Of a DNA stretch of 64,000 bases, positions 11,691 through 23,599 are shown one piece after another. Below the pieces are notes generated by a model that worked only from the letters and a program-made list of their open reading frames with translations, ran no database searches and was not told the DNA's origin. Both the position numbers and the translations under genes were made by a program. Where the stretch lies: NCBI GenBank assembly GCA_001986395.2, contig MQVO02000003.1, positions 1,302,001 through 1,366,000 of the forward strand, given 5' to 3'. The first letter of the stretch is position 1. Every line of letters begins with the position of its first letter. Source of the DNA: Irpex lacteus (Eukaryota > Basidiomycota > Agaricomycetes > Polyporales > Irpicaceae).

Positions 11691-14340
11691 ACCCGATCGC
11701 CTGTCATTTTCCTCATCTTTAATCCCGCCCCGGGCAAAACTTGCATCTATCCATCCATCTGGTCGTTCTCGTGCTCGCCGCCCTTTGTGCCGGTCGGTGG
11801 CGCGGATCTCTGGACATCTACGCTCGATCCCTCCTATCACTCGCATGCTCATGTCAATCTAAACCGATTGACTTGGATCGCATTCGTCGCTCATGCTCGC
11901 CCTGGTTGCTGCTCAACATACCCATACCACCTGCAATAAGTGTCTTTTCTTGCTCGGATATTATCACATCGCCCTCCAATCAATCAGTCGTCGACATGCA
12001 CATCTCCTTCTTTTCCCTATAGGTCTTCACTCGCATCATGTCTCTCCTGGTTCTTCTTTTGCAAATTTTGGAACAAGCAATTCAAGTTTTGTACCATGAG
12101 CTTTTCCCTTCTTGCTCATGTTACTTATTATCTGTTGTCATCTCCTTCCTCTTCCTCTTCCTTATCCTCCGCCTCCCGTCCTCGGCCCATCACAATTGTA
12201 TCTATACTACCACGCACGCTCAACTCAGTCTCCCCATCGTACTCTCGTATACACATACATACATCATCTTCCCCTTTTACCCCCGCCGTCTTCCCTGTCT
12301 CTTCTCATCTTTTGTCTCTCCCCAAAAACTCATCTGACTTATTACAACTCACATATGCATCCCCGTGTTGAATGTTATCTCTTGCATGCCTCATTCTCCT
12401 TTTCTTCTTCCTCCTTTTGCCTCTTTACCATCATTTTTCTCTCACTGGTTCTCTGTTCTTCGCCTACTTACACTTTCTCCGGCCCTCATCGCGCAGTCAA
12501 ACCCATCACAGCTTCCTTCTCTCCTCTTTGTTCCTCTTGCGTCATTTCTCATATACGTAGTAGTCATCTAGAAACGATTGACTCATCTGTACATACGCAG
12601 TACTCGTAAGTCCTGTTCAATAATTGAATAGGGGCGTTTAGATTGAAATGCGTGGTTGCCTATGTTCAGGCTGCAGTGCGTAGTAGTACTGCGGTCGGGA
12701 ATGAATTCATTCCGAGTCAAAAGTTATAGGTGTAGTGTCGTCGATGACTCGTCGAAGGCCACCTTTTCATCGTCAACGTATATGCGCACATTCAGTTAGG
12801 GCCTTCCAGTCTTACTCGCGGCCGCACTATACACTTAGCCTGCTAATTAGTACCCATGAGATATCGGCAATAATTGGGCACGACGCACGTCCTTTATATT
12901 TCACCGGTACATACCTTGATCATGAGCGACCATGACACTCCTTACTAGTCACAGCTCAGGCTCCTCATTCACAAACCATTGGGGAAACACTGCCCAGCTG
13001 CGCGTTTCGCAATGATTCGGGAGAAATGGCTCATATACGCCGGTCATCTTACTCTAGGCGATAACGCTATAGGTACACGATGCTGGAAAGCGATGCCTGT
13101 ATAAAGCCTCGAGGACTCTCATGAACTACACGTGAAAATGACTCACAGGTCAGGCTTTGTGGCTATGTTCTCGAATGTCCAGAAGGTTGTAACTTGTAAG
13201 CTTACAAAGAAACTCAGATCTCTCAGCATTCTGCAGCTGGCATTGGCCGAGCTCGGAAGGGGATACTTGCGGTCGATCTGGACGCCGCGTTCAGACGTCT
13301 GAAAGTAAGCTTCAAGCCCCGTGAAGGTGGTGTCTGGGAAGCCTAGATTTCCGGAAAACACCTTCTCCTGCGTGCAGGCTGTTCCGGTTGGATCTGCCAG
13401 ATATCACTGTTCTCAGCCGTTTGGAACGCACACAGAGCAGATTAATCTGTAGGATATCGCCGGATTTTGACTGACATGACTAAACTTCCTCCGTTCCGAG
13501 GAACAAAGAACCAACTTGAGGCCTGGAGTAAGCACCACTTGCAGATGCTTGTGCGTCGGCATGTCAGTGGCAACCAATAACAGAATTAGGCATCCCTGGC
13601 GGTTATTCATCTATGAATGGCTTTCTACGCCGCCTGTCGAGGGATAGAGTGCTTCTGACAGGGTGAAAGGGGGGAGGTGTGGTAACGATAACGGTGATTG
13701 TGAGTTGTAAAAGTAGGAAGTACATGAGTGACAATACAGCAAGAGATGCGCATATGCTACGACGGCGAGTACACGACAAAGTACAGAGGCGGAACAGGAA
13801 AAGAAAGAAGTCCTAGGAGCCATATGTGTGGGTGGGTCTGCGAGCGTTCCCAAATCCAGAAGAGGAACCAGGCACGAACGCTTGGGAAGGTGTGGGAATC
13901 AGAGGAGGGTATGGAGCGCGAGAGACGTGTATGTGTGAGAGAGGGACTGGGGTGTTACAACTAAAAGAGTACGTATGGTTTTCTGGAACTCTGGGTACCG
14001 GAGTCATGGAAAGGTGGGTCATGAGGAGTCATCCGTCAGATGATGATACAAGATGAGCACAATAAGATGGTGTTTGGTATCCGTGGTATGGAGGTATGCT
14101 TGCGTATAACGGGGAAGTTGAAAGAGAAAGGTAAGAGATGGCAGATGTGAGAGAAAAACAAAAACGTGGACAACCCGTGGTGAAGTCGATTTGAAGATCA
14201 TCGACCGCGTGTCGTTCCGAAGACGTCAGCCGATAAGGCTTCAGGACTGCGTACCTCAACTTGCATGATTAAGTGGAGGAAGTTGATGGCGTTCAGGGCA
14301 ACGTGTAAAGGGCGTGGGTGGTACTTCGATGTCATATCCT
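11691..14340. other. Gene-free stretch with pyrimidine-rich tract and a palindrome
   Basis: About 2.65 kb lies between the ends of two convergent genes. From about 12030 to 12560 the plus strand is strongly C+T-rich, which opens several overlapping low-complexity frames that I do not believe are coding. A perfect 14-bp palindrome (TTGTAAGCTTACAA) is at 13194..13207. Just downstream, around 13230..13330, is a short frame containing ILAVDLDAAFRRLKV that vaguely recalls a polymerase or reverse-transcriptase strand, too short to call. Confidence 0.5.
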
Positions 14341-16152
14341 TCAGAGCATGAGCTGCAGACTGTGTGACTGGGCAAAGCCACTCGTCATGTCGGGAGCCCA
14401 CGGCCAACTCTACAGCGTGGCGAAAAACGTGTATCAATGATGACGAGCCATGAGGCAAATGCATGTTTCGAAAACTCACCCTGTGCGATGGGTCGTCGCG
14501 CTGCTTGTGTCCCATCCAACTCTCACGACGAGTCGATATAACCGGCAGATAGCCCGCCGCGTCAGTGTCCTCTTTGCTCTTCAGTGCCACACTGACACGC
14601 CTTGCATGTCCCGCACGTTGACCTGGTGCTGGGTGGTACGGGAATTCATCGCCTTCAGGCTGTTCCTCTGCCTTTTCCGGCTCTTGCGTCTGTGGCACCT
14701 CCACATCCACTGGCTCCGGAATGGGCGGTAGAACGGACATTGGTTGGCCTGTGACGCTGTGTACCTCGTCGAAGACTGGCGCGCTGAACACACGAGGGAC
14801 CGCTGCAGCCGGCAGACCAGACATCGTCTCGTAATACGGAGATTGGAAAGTGACCGATTCTGGAGAGTATGGGGAGTACCCAGAGGCCACGCTGGCTACG
14901 AGAGGTGAGTTGCTCGGATAGCTCCATGTGTAATGGGGGCTTGATACGTCGGACTGTGGGGGTGGTGGCGGCGGAGGGGCAGAGGCATACGTCGAACCTG
15001 TCACAGGGGCGAGTGCTGGTGCGCGTTGCGCGACATACTGCGGAGCTTGTTGACGTCCGGATGGATGTACTGGAGCTGGAGCCTGGCTGGAACCGTAGGG
15101 GAAGTAAGTGGTTCCGTGAAAATGCACAGTGCCCGATGGGATGACCTGAATGGGCGAAAGCTGGACAGGAGATTGAGGCTGAATATGTGTAGAAGGCGGA
15201 ATGGGAGCAGGACGCAGTTCGGAGACCTTCGGGATTAAAGGCTCCGGGTGCTTGTAAGCACAAAGCGGACCTCTCGTACAGTTCGGCCATGCCAAACAAG
15301 GAGTATGAGGGATGACTGTGCATCAGACATCAGTGCGTTGATGTGGTGAAGAAAATAAAAATGGTACGCACACAGATGAATGGCTTCCGGATGCAGGTAT
15401 GGGCAGTCTTTGACGCGGCACAGGCCCTGGACGTAGGCCCAGCAATGGCTATGCTTTGAGGCCGCTTTGCCTCTATCTTTGCCGGGCGCGTCGCCCTGGC
15501 CAATAGTAGGGTCGTTGGGAAATCGCACGTCTCTCGTCGCATGCGCCGCTAAGGCCATGTCGTGTATGCTACACGTTACAGAACAAAATCGTCAATAATC
15601 GGCAGACAGCCAAAGACGAATACGTACTATCCGCAGTCGTCGCCGAGGGGGCACCAGCCTTGGTTCTTGACGAAATGTCTACACAGTGTGGTGCGCCAGG
15701 ATAAAGGCCGGAACTGAGGGGGCTGCGAGGGGGTAGGAGGGGAGGGAACTCTGGTTGCATTTGTGAGTACATCCAGTTGAATCCGGCCATGTCTGAGGTT
15801 GCCAGCGGCGGAGACATCGTAGGCCATATGAAGTTCGGCGCAGCGGTTGGAACTGGAAAAGAAAATTGCGGGTTGAATCCATGGACATTTCTCTATCCAC
15901 GGAATGTCTTGTGAGTCTTGCAGAAAATCCAGCAGATCAAACACGTACCATGAGATGAACCATCGGCGGAGCCATCGGGTACGATGTTGAGTTGGGTATG
16001 TCGTGCGAATGCAGATATTTACACTGATCCCCTTGAGGACAATGTCCAAGCGCAAAATTTCTACAAAGCTTGGCTGGTATATGGAAGTCAGCGAGAGTGT
16101 CTCCGAGATGTCGTGCTAGGGAATGCGTACATCTGAAGCGCCCCGACGCCAT
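14341..16152 (-). CDS. Protein with four CCCH zinc fingers
   Basis: Preferred exons: 16131..16152, 15949..16073, 15816..15892, 15628..15750, 15372..15568, 14480..15315, 14341..14409 (482 aa, phases close). Four Cys-Cys-Cys-His fingers: residues 11-29 (C-x7-C-x5-C-x3-H), 99-118 (C-x8-C-x5-C-x3-H), 158-175 (C-x7-C-x4-C-x3-H) and 188-204 (C-x5-C-x5-C-x3-H). The second is preceded by PLSWRTTLCRHFVKN. The rest is Pro/Ser/Gln-rich and disordered. The architecture suggests RNA binding in mRNA metabolism (inference). One region is unsettled: between 15751 and 15815 another frame stays open and looks coding (FNWMYSQMQPEF), but it does not join the second finger without a frame change. I therefore placed a 65-nt intron there (15751..15815). 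Confidence 0.75.
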
Positions 16153-17913
16153 AGTCAGACTTGGAAGGAAAAGTAGGCCGAAAGGCTGATTGGCGCAAAA
16201 AGTCGTCTTGCGCGTCGTACGTTGAGACCTAGGGAAGAAGTGACGGAGGGATACGAGCGAATCCCACTGCCAGATTCTTATATCGTAGTAGTGGATAGGT
16301 GGATGTGACTGTCCAAGTACGAACTCGGTAGTAGCCTGAGCGCACGTGAGAAGCACGCGGAATAGGACGCTCCAAGTTACAGGCCTTGACCGTCACGAGA
16401 AAAGCAGTCATCCCCACGTAGGACCCGTCGCCATTCTTATGAGAGCTTCCGGGCCAAACAATAAGTTCTGGCCGAAATTAAAAGTCAGAGAGGCGGTGGT
16501 CGAAGCCCTTGAGTCAAAGCCGCAAGGTATATCCAGTGCAGTCGGTGGAAAAATGTGCCTCGTCGATGAGAGCATAGTGAACAGCCTCTGGTCAAGAGTA
16601 AGGAGAGTATTTTTGCCTTGGGGCGAACTCTCAAATGCACAGCTCCCACCACGAACACGCTGCAGACACGCTGCCTTGGCCGCCTGCAGGACAGTCGGAC
16701 CTAAACTGGCGATCAGTTGAGCTTACATAATCTCTGCCGGAGGGCGCCGGGCTCCGTGCCTCATGCCTGCATTTGGCAGCGGGTGTGCTCTGTAGCCGAC
16801 ATTACAGAGCAAACCGTGGCCTACCGGCTGGGTGCTTTCACAGCCAATATAAGCCCACGCATGCATGGTAAGAAAACGAGGACTACTTACCCTGCCACAA
16901 ATGACCTATCTCCGGGGCCAAGGCCACGTGTCTGCCAAAGTTTTGTCCACCCACGATGCAACTGAAAGCCGGACATTGCGATTCCGAACGGCGGCCAATG
17001 CGGCGCAGCTTTCGGGCTGACAGTATTCATTGAGGGTGTCGGGGCCCTCAAAAGTCTTCAGCAAGGCCATCGTTGGCGTTGTGGTCCAGTCAAAGGCAGT
17101 GGCGTGTCACCCCGACAACGGTGCAGGACTAGCCGTCCCATCGGAGCGTGTATGCTTTTTGTAGCAATTGAAGACTGCCGGAAAGTCTGTGGTGTCTTCC
17201 CAACTCACTTCGACGCATGTGATGGTAAAGACGGTCGTAGAATGAGTGATAGTCTTGTTCGAAGGACGAACATAGTACGAAGAACACCGATGTAAGAGAC
17301 CAATTCTCTGTCAAAAGCACACGATCTCAGATCCTCGATTGCTCAAGTTCGATCACTAGTGACATTAACCCTACAGGCCCTGCTACTTCGATCGCCTCAA
17401 ACGAACCAGCTCTGGACCCTGTTGCTACAGTACTTAGTGGTACAAACGAGAAGTCAACAGTCGCGCAAATCTAGTGGCGGTACTCAGATTTGAGTTGTGA
17501 TAGTAAGTGCTTTGCGGTGCCGCTCACAACACAGCCAGCTCGCCATTTTCCATGAACTGCGTAGGAGTAAATATCTTTTCGGACCCTTTGCATATAGAGT
17601 CCATCGTGGCCATACAGTACTGTAGTACATGATTTGAATACATCAGCGCTAAACAATTCCCTTGTGGGTCTAAAACGAAACCAGCATGCCCGCGAGCCCA
17701 GTTGTGCACACGACAAGCCGTTGAAGTACTACCGCCTGGCTGTTATGGAGAACATCCATACATTGCAAGACAGTGAGACTACGAAAATAATAATAGGGAA
17801 TAAATAATCGTTAAAACGTGCAAACCTCCATAGCGCGAGTACTATTAGTGCGAATCGGTATTGTATGTATAGGATGTAGTGGGTCTTGACGAGTCGCTCG
17901 GTGAGGGTGCTAG
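16153..17913. other. Gene-free stretch between two minus-strand genes
   Basis: No exon with good splice signals was found. A 60-codon minus-strand frame (17524..17709) beginning MHNWARGHAGFVLDPQGN lies just beyond the 3' end of the next gene. It may be a missed last exon or untranslated sequence. Confidence 0.35.
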
Positions 17914-19651
17914 TCATACCTGACCAGCGAGAGCTTGAGCAGCCGAGAACGGATGACGCATGTCCGATTCTTCAAGCTGGTATCGTTTACGCGGTGGCAT
18001 GGAGAAGTCCTGACGAGAGGGTAGAAACTAACTTTAAGGTTTGTCGTGCATCGGAAAATACATGGTACTAGATACCTCGATCTCTCCTTGGCCTGGAAGC
18101 CGCGAAGTCAGCAATGGACTATTGAAGACACGGTTCGGTGTCATACCATGGGCCAGGTCCCAACTTCGTGAGTGCTTGCGACCTGCGAGGTCCTGGACAT
18201 CCATCTGCATCTCAGGCTGTGGCTGATTTGCTGCAGCATATGCCTACAAAAAGCGGTCAGAAATGTGACAGGCTCAGGGCGATAGAGTATGTCACCTGTC
18301 CAAGTGTCGCCACGGCGGGAGCTGCCATGCCGCTCACGTCGTGCGGACTCCACTGCATTTCGCGTAGCGCTCTCCAACCACCAACTGGATCTTGCATTGG
18401 CACGCCGTTTGGTTTGCTAATTCCGCGGTCAGAGACTATTTTAGAATACTTTGAATGGCACTTACTAAGTATTCGAGACTTGGTCATGATTCTGCTTAGG
18501 ACTCGATCGTGGGTCCAGATGAGCGTTGAGCGGTTCCTCCTGCGCGAAGGAGTGCCGAGAGGATGATGCTGATGCTTCGACGGTCTGAGATACGATTGAA
18601 AGTACAGCAAGAAATCTACTCACCTTCACTGCCTTCCGTACGATAAGCCTCGACGAGGGAAGCCACTGGGCCACATTCAATAAACACTCAAGTCAGTGAA
18701 CAGCCATCAACTCACTGAGTGCATCCCTACGTTCTTCTGCTGTGTTCACCTGCTGCAAAGCCTGTGCCTCCACATCTAGACATGTTTTGTATCTTTTGAA
18801 CGCCTCCTGTGTATCCCTCTGCGCACGACTCAAGGCGGCACGGGCACTTCTCAATGTGCGCCCTGGAACGAGCAACGTGTTAGTGAGGTTGTGGCCATCA
18901 CTTAAAGAAATGGCTTACGGTTATTTTCGACCTCGCCGACAACTCCTTGCAAGTTCTCAGGGAACGCGACGCCCGTCGGAGAAGGAACAAAGCCCTGACT
19001 CTGGTCTGAGGTATGATTCGTTGAGTTTACGGCATAAAGCGCGGCGATGCGGCGGACCCCCGTACCTCTGTCATCCAAAGTATCCCAGCTCATCGACGGC
19101 GACGTATTGGCCTCCTCTGACAGTTTCGCATTGATGTATTGTTGGACGGATCGCGGCGATCGAGTTGCAGTCTGCCCGTTACGCAGCCGAGGATTGTGAG
19201 GGATGCCAGCGGCTTGTCGTTCGATGAATTTTTTGAGGAAGGTTAGTTCGAGGTGGTCGGGCATAACATACGGTGGGCCTTGTATTTCGCCCTTCTGCAT
19301 GAGTAGTTCGAGATGCGACATGACTTTATCTTTGAGTTGCTGAAGCCACTCATGCAACTCCATGTGGTCTTGATCGGCGCGAGCATCATAATCCTGCCGG
19401 CGCCTAGCCTTGCGCCAGTACGTCTTCGTCAACTTGAGAGCTCGGTTGACTTCGGAGTCGAGTACGCGATACCATTCGGTGGCTTGTCGGTTGAGTCGAA
19501 CGGGCAGAACACCAGGCTGCACCCGTAGCTGTATAATGGAGCGGCCCTCATTGTCGGGTGGGCTGAGGGTGCCCTTCTGGCCTTGATTGCCGCGAGTAGC
19601 ACCACGGGAGACGTTCCCAAGCTCTGGCCAGGGCAGGTCGTCGGTGAGCAT
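17914..19651 (-). CDS. Unrecognised protein with central coiled coil
   Basis: Seven exons: 18919..19651, 18716..18862, 18624..18665, 18466..18568, 18296..18416, 18076..18243, 17914..18009 (469 aa). All phases close and introns are 49-66 nt. Residues ~50-150 are helical and rich in Arg/Glu/Gln (RALKLTKTYWRKARRRQ). Residues ~240-300 look like a coiled coil (SARAALSRAQRDTQEAFKRY). The C-terminal third is polar and disordered with PHDVSGMAAPAVATLGQ and FSMPPRKRYQLEESD. I do not recognise the family. The stop used is the TGA that overlaps a possible GT donor (GTATGA), so further exons at lower coordinates remain possible. Confidence 0.6.
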
Positions 19652-21139
19652 AGCGGTCGCGCTGGATGGTGCGAAGTAAATGAGTCGACTGGGGCGTTGA
19701 AGATGAGAAATAATGTTACTCTAGTCCTCTGAGAGGGCCTTTTGTGTCTGGAAGTGTGGGAGTGTCCATTTGAGTTATGAATGGTTCGAATGATGGGTGC
19801 GCTGCGAGGAGGTTGCTGCTGTTGAATGCACCGCCCGGGCACATGAGCAAATGCTCAGGTCAGAATAGGGTGTCATCACCTGCGAAGCGTCCATAAAGGG
19901 TGGGTTTGCGGATTGATAGAGCTATTCCGAAGGAAACTCTGGCGAACTCTGGCCACCCGTGTCGTGCGGACTGTATGGCATCTCCAGCGTCATCAAAAGC
20001 TGATATTCTGGTCCCATCAACAAGATGCCTTTTCAGGGACAATTGGCAACCGCGAAAGCTGCGAATGAGCAAAAGATAGAAGCTAGAGCCCGATTTTCGT
20101 GACAGATTCTAGTGCCAGCTGGGGCTGCCAACTGATCCGAGTGCCATGGTTGTGCTGTAAGTTGTCGAGATCCAACAGTCCCCGGTAGCCAACGAAACAG
20201 CGGCGGAACGTCAATGAGGACTGATTTCGCGGGACATCTCCAGTCCACAAACCAAACCCAGCGCAAATTCAAGCGAGCCGCTGCCGCCGACAGCTGTGGG
20301 TCCAGCGCCCATCTGATGCCCGAGGGGAGGCGGGTCGTAGTGAGGAGACGCAGATACATGACCTTCAGTATCCAGGCGCCGCAACTGTGCGCACTGCATC
20401 GCGAGCATATCCAGCGACCATGAACGGCATACGGGCTGGGTCACCCAGTCCGTCTAGTAGCGCATCCGACCATCAACACGCTTGACACGGCATCACTGCG
20501 CTTCAATAGCGGCCCTCCCCACTTACCCAATCGGTAGATCGACTGCAGGTACTAGGCTGTGCACCAGTCCGTTTCTAATCAGCTCATACGACGCTCGACC
20601 TCTACGTCAACCTTGCTCGCATCCGAGCCACCATCGCTGCCTCTCTTTGCCTCGCAGGCGTACCGAATTACCTCTACTGCCATTCCGTAGTGCGCCGATG
20701 CAACTCGCGTCTACGCTGCACTCTCGCCTGTGGTCCTTCCTTACTTACTAATCTATTTTCTAACGTTACGCCCATATATTCGTTTCTGTGCACCACTCGT
20801 GTCGTACCCACGCTACCTTCTCGCTGATGAGACGAAGCTCCTGTCAATCTCCGGTTGTTGTCAATGCGGCAGCTTCGAAGAAGGTCGTGCCTCGCCAGTC
20901 CTATTCATCGTATTGGGATCACGAACTCCAATACGCCCATCATGATTTTCGGATACTCATCGCACCTGAAACTTCTTTCAGCATACACGGCTCGTTCCCA
21001 TGAACCATATCTTCCAGCATGAGCGTTCTCGTTTACGAGGGGGCACCATCAGCAGTCACCTCTTAAAATTCAACGCATAGCGTCACTGAGCAGATGCCAA
21101 CAGGCAGCGAGGTACGGATTCTATCCAAAGCGGTACGTT
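19652..21139. other. Upstream region of the coiled-coil gene, no supported gene
   Basis: About 1.5 kb. Overlapping frames on both strands at 20033..20444 reflect GC-rich composition and share no recognisable protein. The stretch 20480..20760 is C-rich on the plus strand. No exon is supported. Confidence 0.4.
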
Positions 21140-22016
21140 CCATACCTTGCTATGGTTAGCAAATGCTTTTACGGCACCTGCCATCAGCCCCCACTTCTTT
21201 GCATCAACGTAAGCCGTGAGCACCGGGTAAAATGTATAGATACACGTCAGAGGGCTTCCACGTGCTGTGAACAAAGCCCATGCACGGAATCTCAAACGCT
21301 CTGGTTTGCTGGCTGAATGCGATATTTTTGTGAGGTTGCGGTCTGCTGTCCCATAACCCTAGATTTTTCCTAGTTAGTGCGATTCCCTATTGGTTATCGA
21401 TGCATCGTGTATACACAGCCGCTGTCTTCCCTATTCTGTATCATCTCCATGAAAAGTTCATGAGTAGTATAAGATGCCCGGAGCCAAGTTACAGGCTCGA
21501 GGGGCCAGCACAATTATCTTGGGAAGCTGTGAGTCAGCGACAAGAGCACAGCCATAACCTAATGCTGGAGACTCACCTGCGATAGCATATGTACTTCCCA
21601 AAGGCTATCACAAGAGAGTACGTGGTTGACAGAATGCATCAGGTCCAAGTGTAAGCAGCGAAGGATGTCCCATCAGCATTCCGAGATGGCCATTCAGGAA
21701 GCACAGCGGAAATGCCGTCGTTACCGCAACTTGAAAGCGCAGTATCCTGGCAATTCATCGACCGCAAGTGCATACACACGGGTTGCGGGTCCGGGAACAC
21801 TTGTGAATGTTTGCTTGGTTCAGCGCACTTGATACGCCATGTCAACTGAGGGTAGACTCAGCCGGCGGTAGCAGAACCGAGCAGCAGAACCGTCTTGACC
21901 ATGCGTGCATGAAGTCCGTCGATGATCATACAGATATATGTTGCATGATGAAAGGCCACGACTAAAAACATACCAGATGGTACCTGGAAATGGTACTACA
22001 TCCCGCGAAGCGCGCC
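21140..22016 (-). other. Possible further exons of the unidentified minus-strand gene
   Basis: Two segments look coding on the minus strand but could not be joined confidently. One is 21608..21730, reading VAVTTAFPLCFLNGHLGM and onward to a stop. The other is roughly 21146..21310, reading FRAWALFTARGSPLTCIY and ending with AAG before a GTATGG donor at 21145. They may continue the gene described at 22017..23052. Confidence 0.3.
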
Positions 22017-23052
22017 TCAATCATTAATCTGTGGGGTAACATACACATCCTGCAGAGCGGGGATTGGCGTAGCGACCTCTGCAGACCTCTCATGTTGAAG
22101 GACAACCATGGGCGTGCCGATTGCGGCAAATACGCCACAATCCTCCAACAAGTAAAGTTTGTCAAGACTATATTGAACTCTCATCACCGCTGTAATGGAA
22201 CGGCGAGCCACTGCAATGGTATAACGAGTACATCAGCAACGGCAAAGATATATGAGTCGCTGAGATTACAGCTTACGAACGCAAACGCAAACACCAAAAT
22301 TTCATCACAGGAACACCGCTATTCGGACGGGGCCGCATTCACCACGATGGAGGGCTCAGGGTCGAGGAGAACAAATTCGGTACCAATGTTGCACTCACCT
22401 GGCCACAACCTGTGAGCGAGATGATATCCCCGTGGACCGCCGGTTGAGACAAAAAGGTGAGAGATAAAGAGCCACACGGGGCCCTTGTCCGGGATGTCAA
22501 GATCCACGGTCTAAGATACCGTTCCGTAACTCTGGCCTAGAATTGTCTTCAGCTTTTAGAAGTCGCAAGAAGGGTGCGTAAAACTCCTTTGAGCCTGCAT
22601 AAAGGCCATAGTTGAGCAAGATGTACAGTCCAGTATGGGCTCGAAGTGACCCAATCAGTTGCCATGGTTCACCTGAGAATATGGTAGCAATTGGAGGAAG
22701 TCAGCCTACCACGTTTCCACGAGCGTTATCACAGAAAGGCGACTTACTTTGTCCCTCCGGAATATATGCGGCAACCATTCGGGGTACTATGGGAGAACAG
22801 GAACGCTTGACTGACGACAGGCTGCTCTCTACAACAAGAGGGATTGTCTGCTTTGCGTATGCTGTATATAGCCCGCGTTTTGCGACTTTCAGCTTGGACC
22901 CACAATGCTGACGTTCAGCAGAGAACTTCTACTGCTCCCAGTTTCAGAGCACCCACTTGGACCACGCCTGTGCCATAAGCTTCTCGCAGAATGCAAAGCT
23001 AAGTCACAAGGGAATGCTCGAACTGCAGCGAGAGAAGCCGACAAGACGCCAT
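22017..23052 (-). CDS. Unidentified multi-exon gene with a probable 1-nt frameshift
   Basis: Likely exons: 23008..23052, 22953..22967, 22748..22907, 22399..22672, 22017..22210 or beyond. Protein-like segments are strong: LKVAKRGLYTAYAKQTIPLV, EPWQLIGSLRAHTGLYILL, VDLDIPDKGPVWLFISHLF and SLDKLYLLEDCGVFAAIG. Phases agree across the introns only if one extra base is discounted within exon 4, near 22510..22514; otherwise the frame meets TGA after ...LRNGILDRGS. The sequence therefore suggests a frameshift, either a sequencing error or early decay. I do not recognise the family; the helical, hydrophobic style would suit a HEAT/ARM-like or membrane-associated protein. The 5' end (two very short exons) and the 3' end are uncertain. 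Confidence 0.42.
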
Positions 23053-23599
23053 GTGCACAACTTGAAGAAGACTGGAGCGGAAATGAATAGTACAGTGCTT
23101 ACTCGGTATCGTGCTTTATTAGCATTGCGACTATGCAGAGCAATTGTTTTGTAGAAATATTCCAGGTCGTACAAAGATCGTTGTGTTCGTCAACGGTGGC
23201 GGTTACAATATTCATACCTCAAAAGCACCATCTGAATTTCGAGCTCGCCTTTTGAAATTGTGCCCACGCTGTCAAGCGCTGTCTGAGTTTGTAATGTGTC
23301 ATACTAGAATTGGATCTCCGCGTGCGCCTCGTGCATGCGTGTGACGTATTTCCAAGATGACTTGATCACTATACTAGCCTCATGCTACTAGTTGACGGCA
23401 GGGGTCAAACTGCACGTATTCCCCACTGCTTTGTGATTTATGCAACTAAACCTGAGGTACGAGTACCCGATATACTGTGTTATGTAGCCAGATGCCAACA
23501 CGACTCACATTTCAGCGTTGATAACCCGTTTTACTGCTGCAAAACATACCGAAGATCTCTTCTACTGACGGAACAAGCAACTAGTCACCTATCGCACGA
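23053..23599. promoter_or_regulatory. Divergent intergenic region
   Basis: About 550 bp lies between the divergent unidentified gene (minus) and the RING-finger gene (plus). No clear TATA element or known motif stands out. Confidence 0.35.

Noticed and set aside
12112..12609. Overlapping plus-strand frames
   Set aside because: They exist only because the strand is pyrimidine-rich, which removes stop codons; translations are low-complexity Ser/Leu/Pro.
13230..13330. Short frame with ILAVDLDAAFRRLKV resembling a reverse-transcriptase strand
   Set aside because: Under 40 residues, with no flanking polymerase motifs; not enough to call a retroelement.
16346..16720. 124-codon plus-strand frame
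   Set aside because: No family features and no neighbouring exons.
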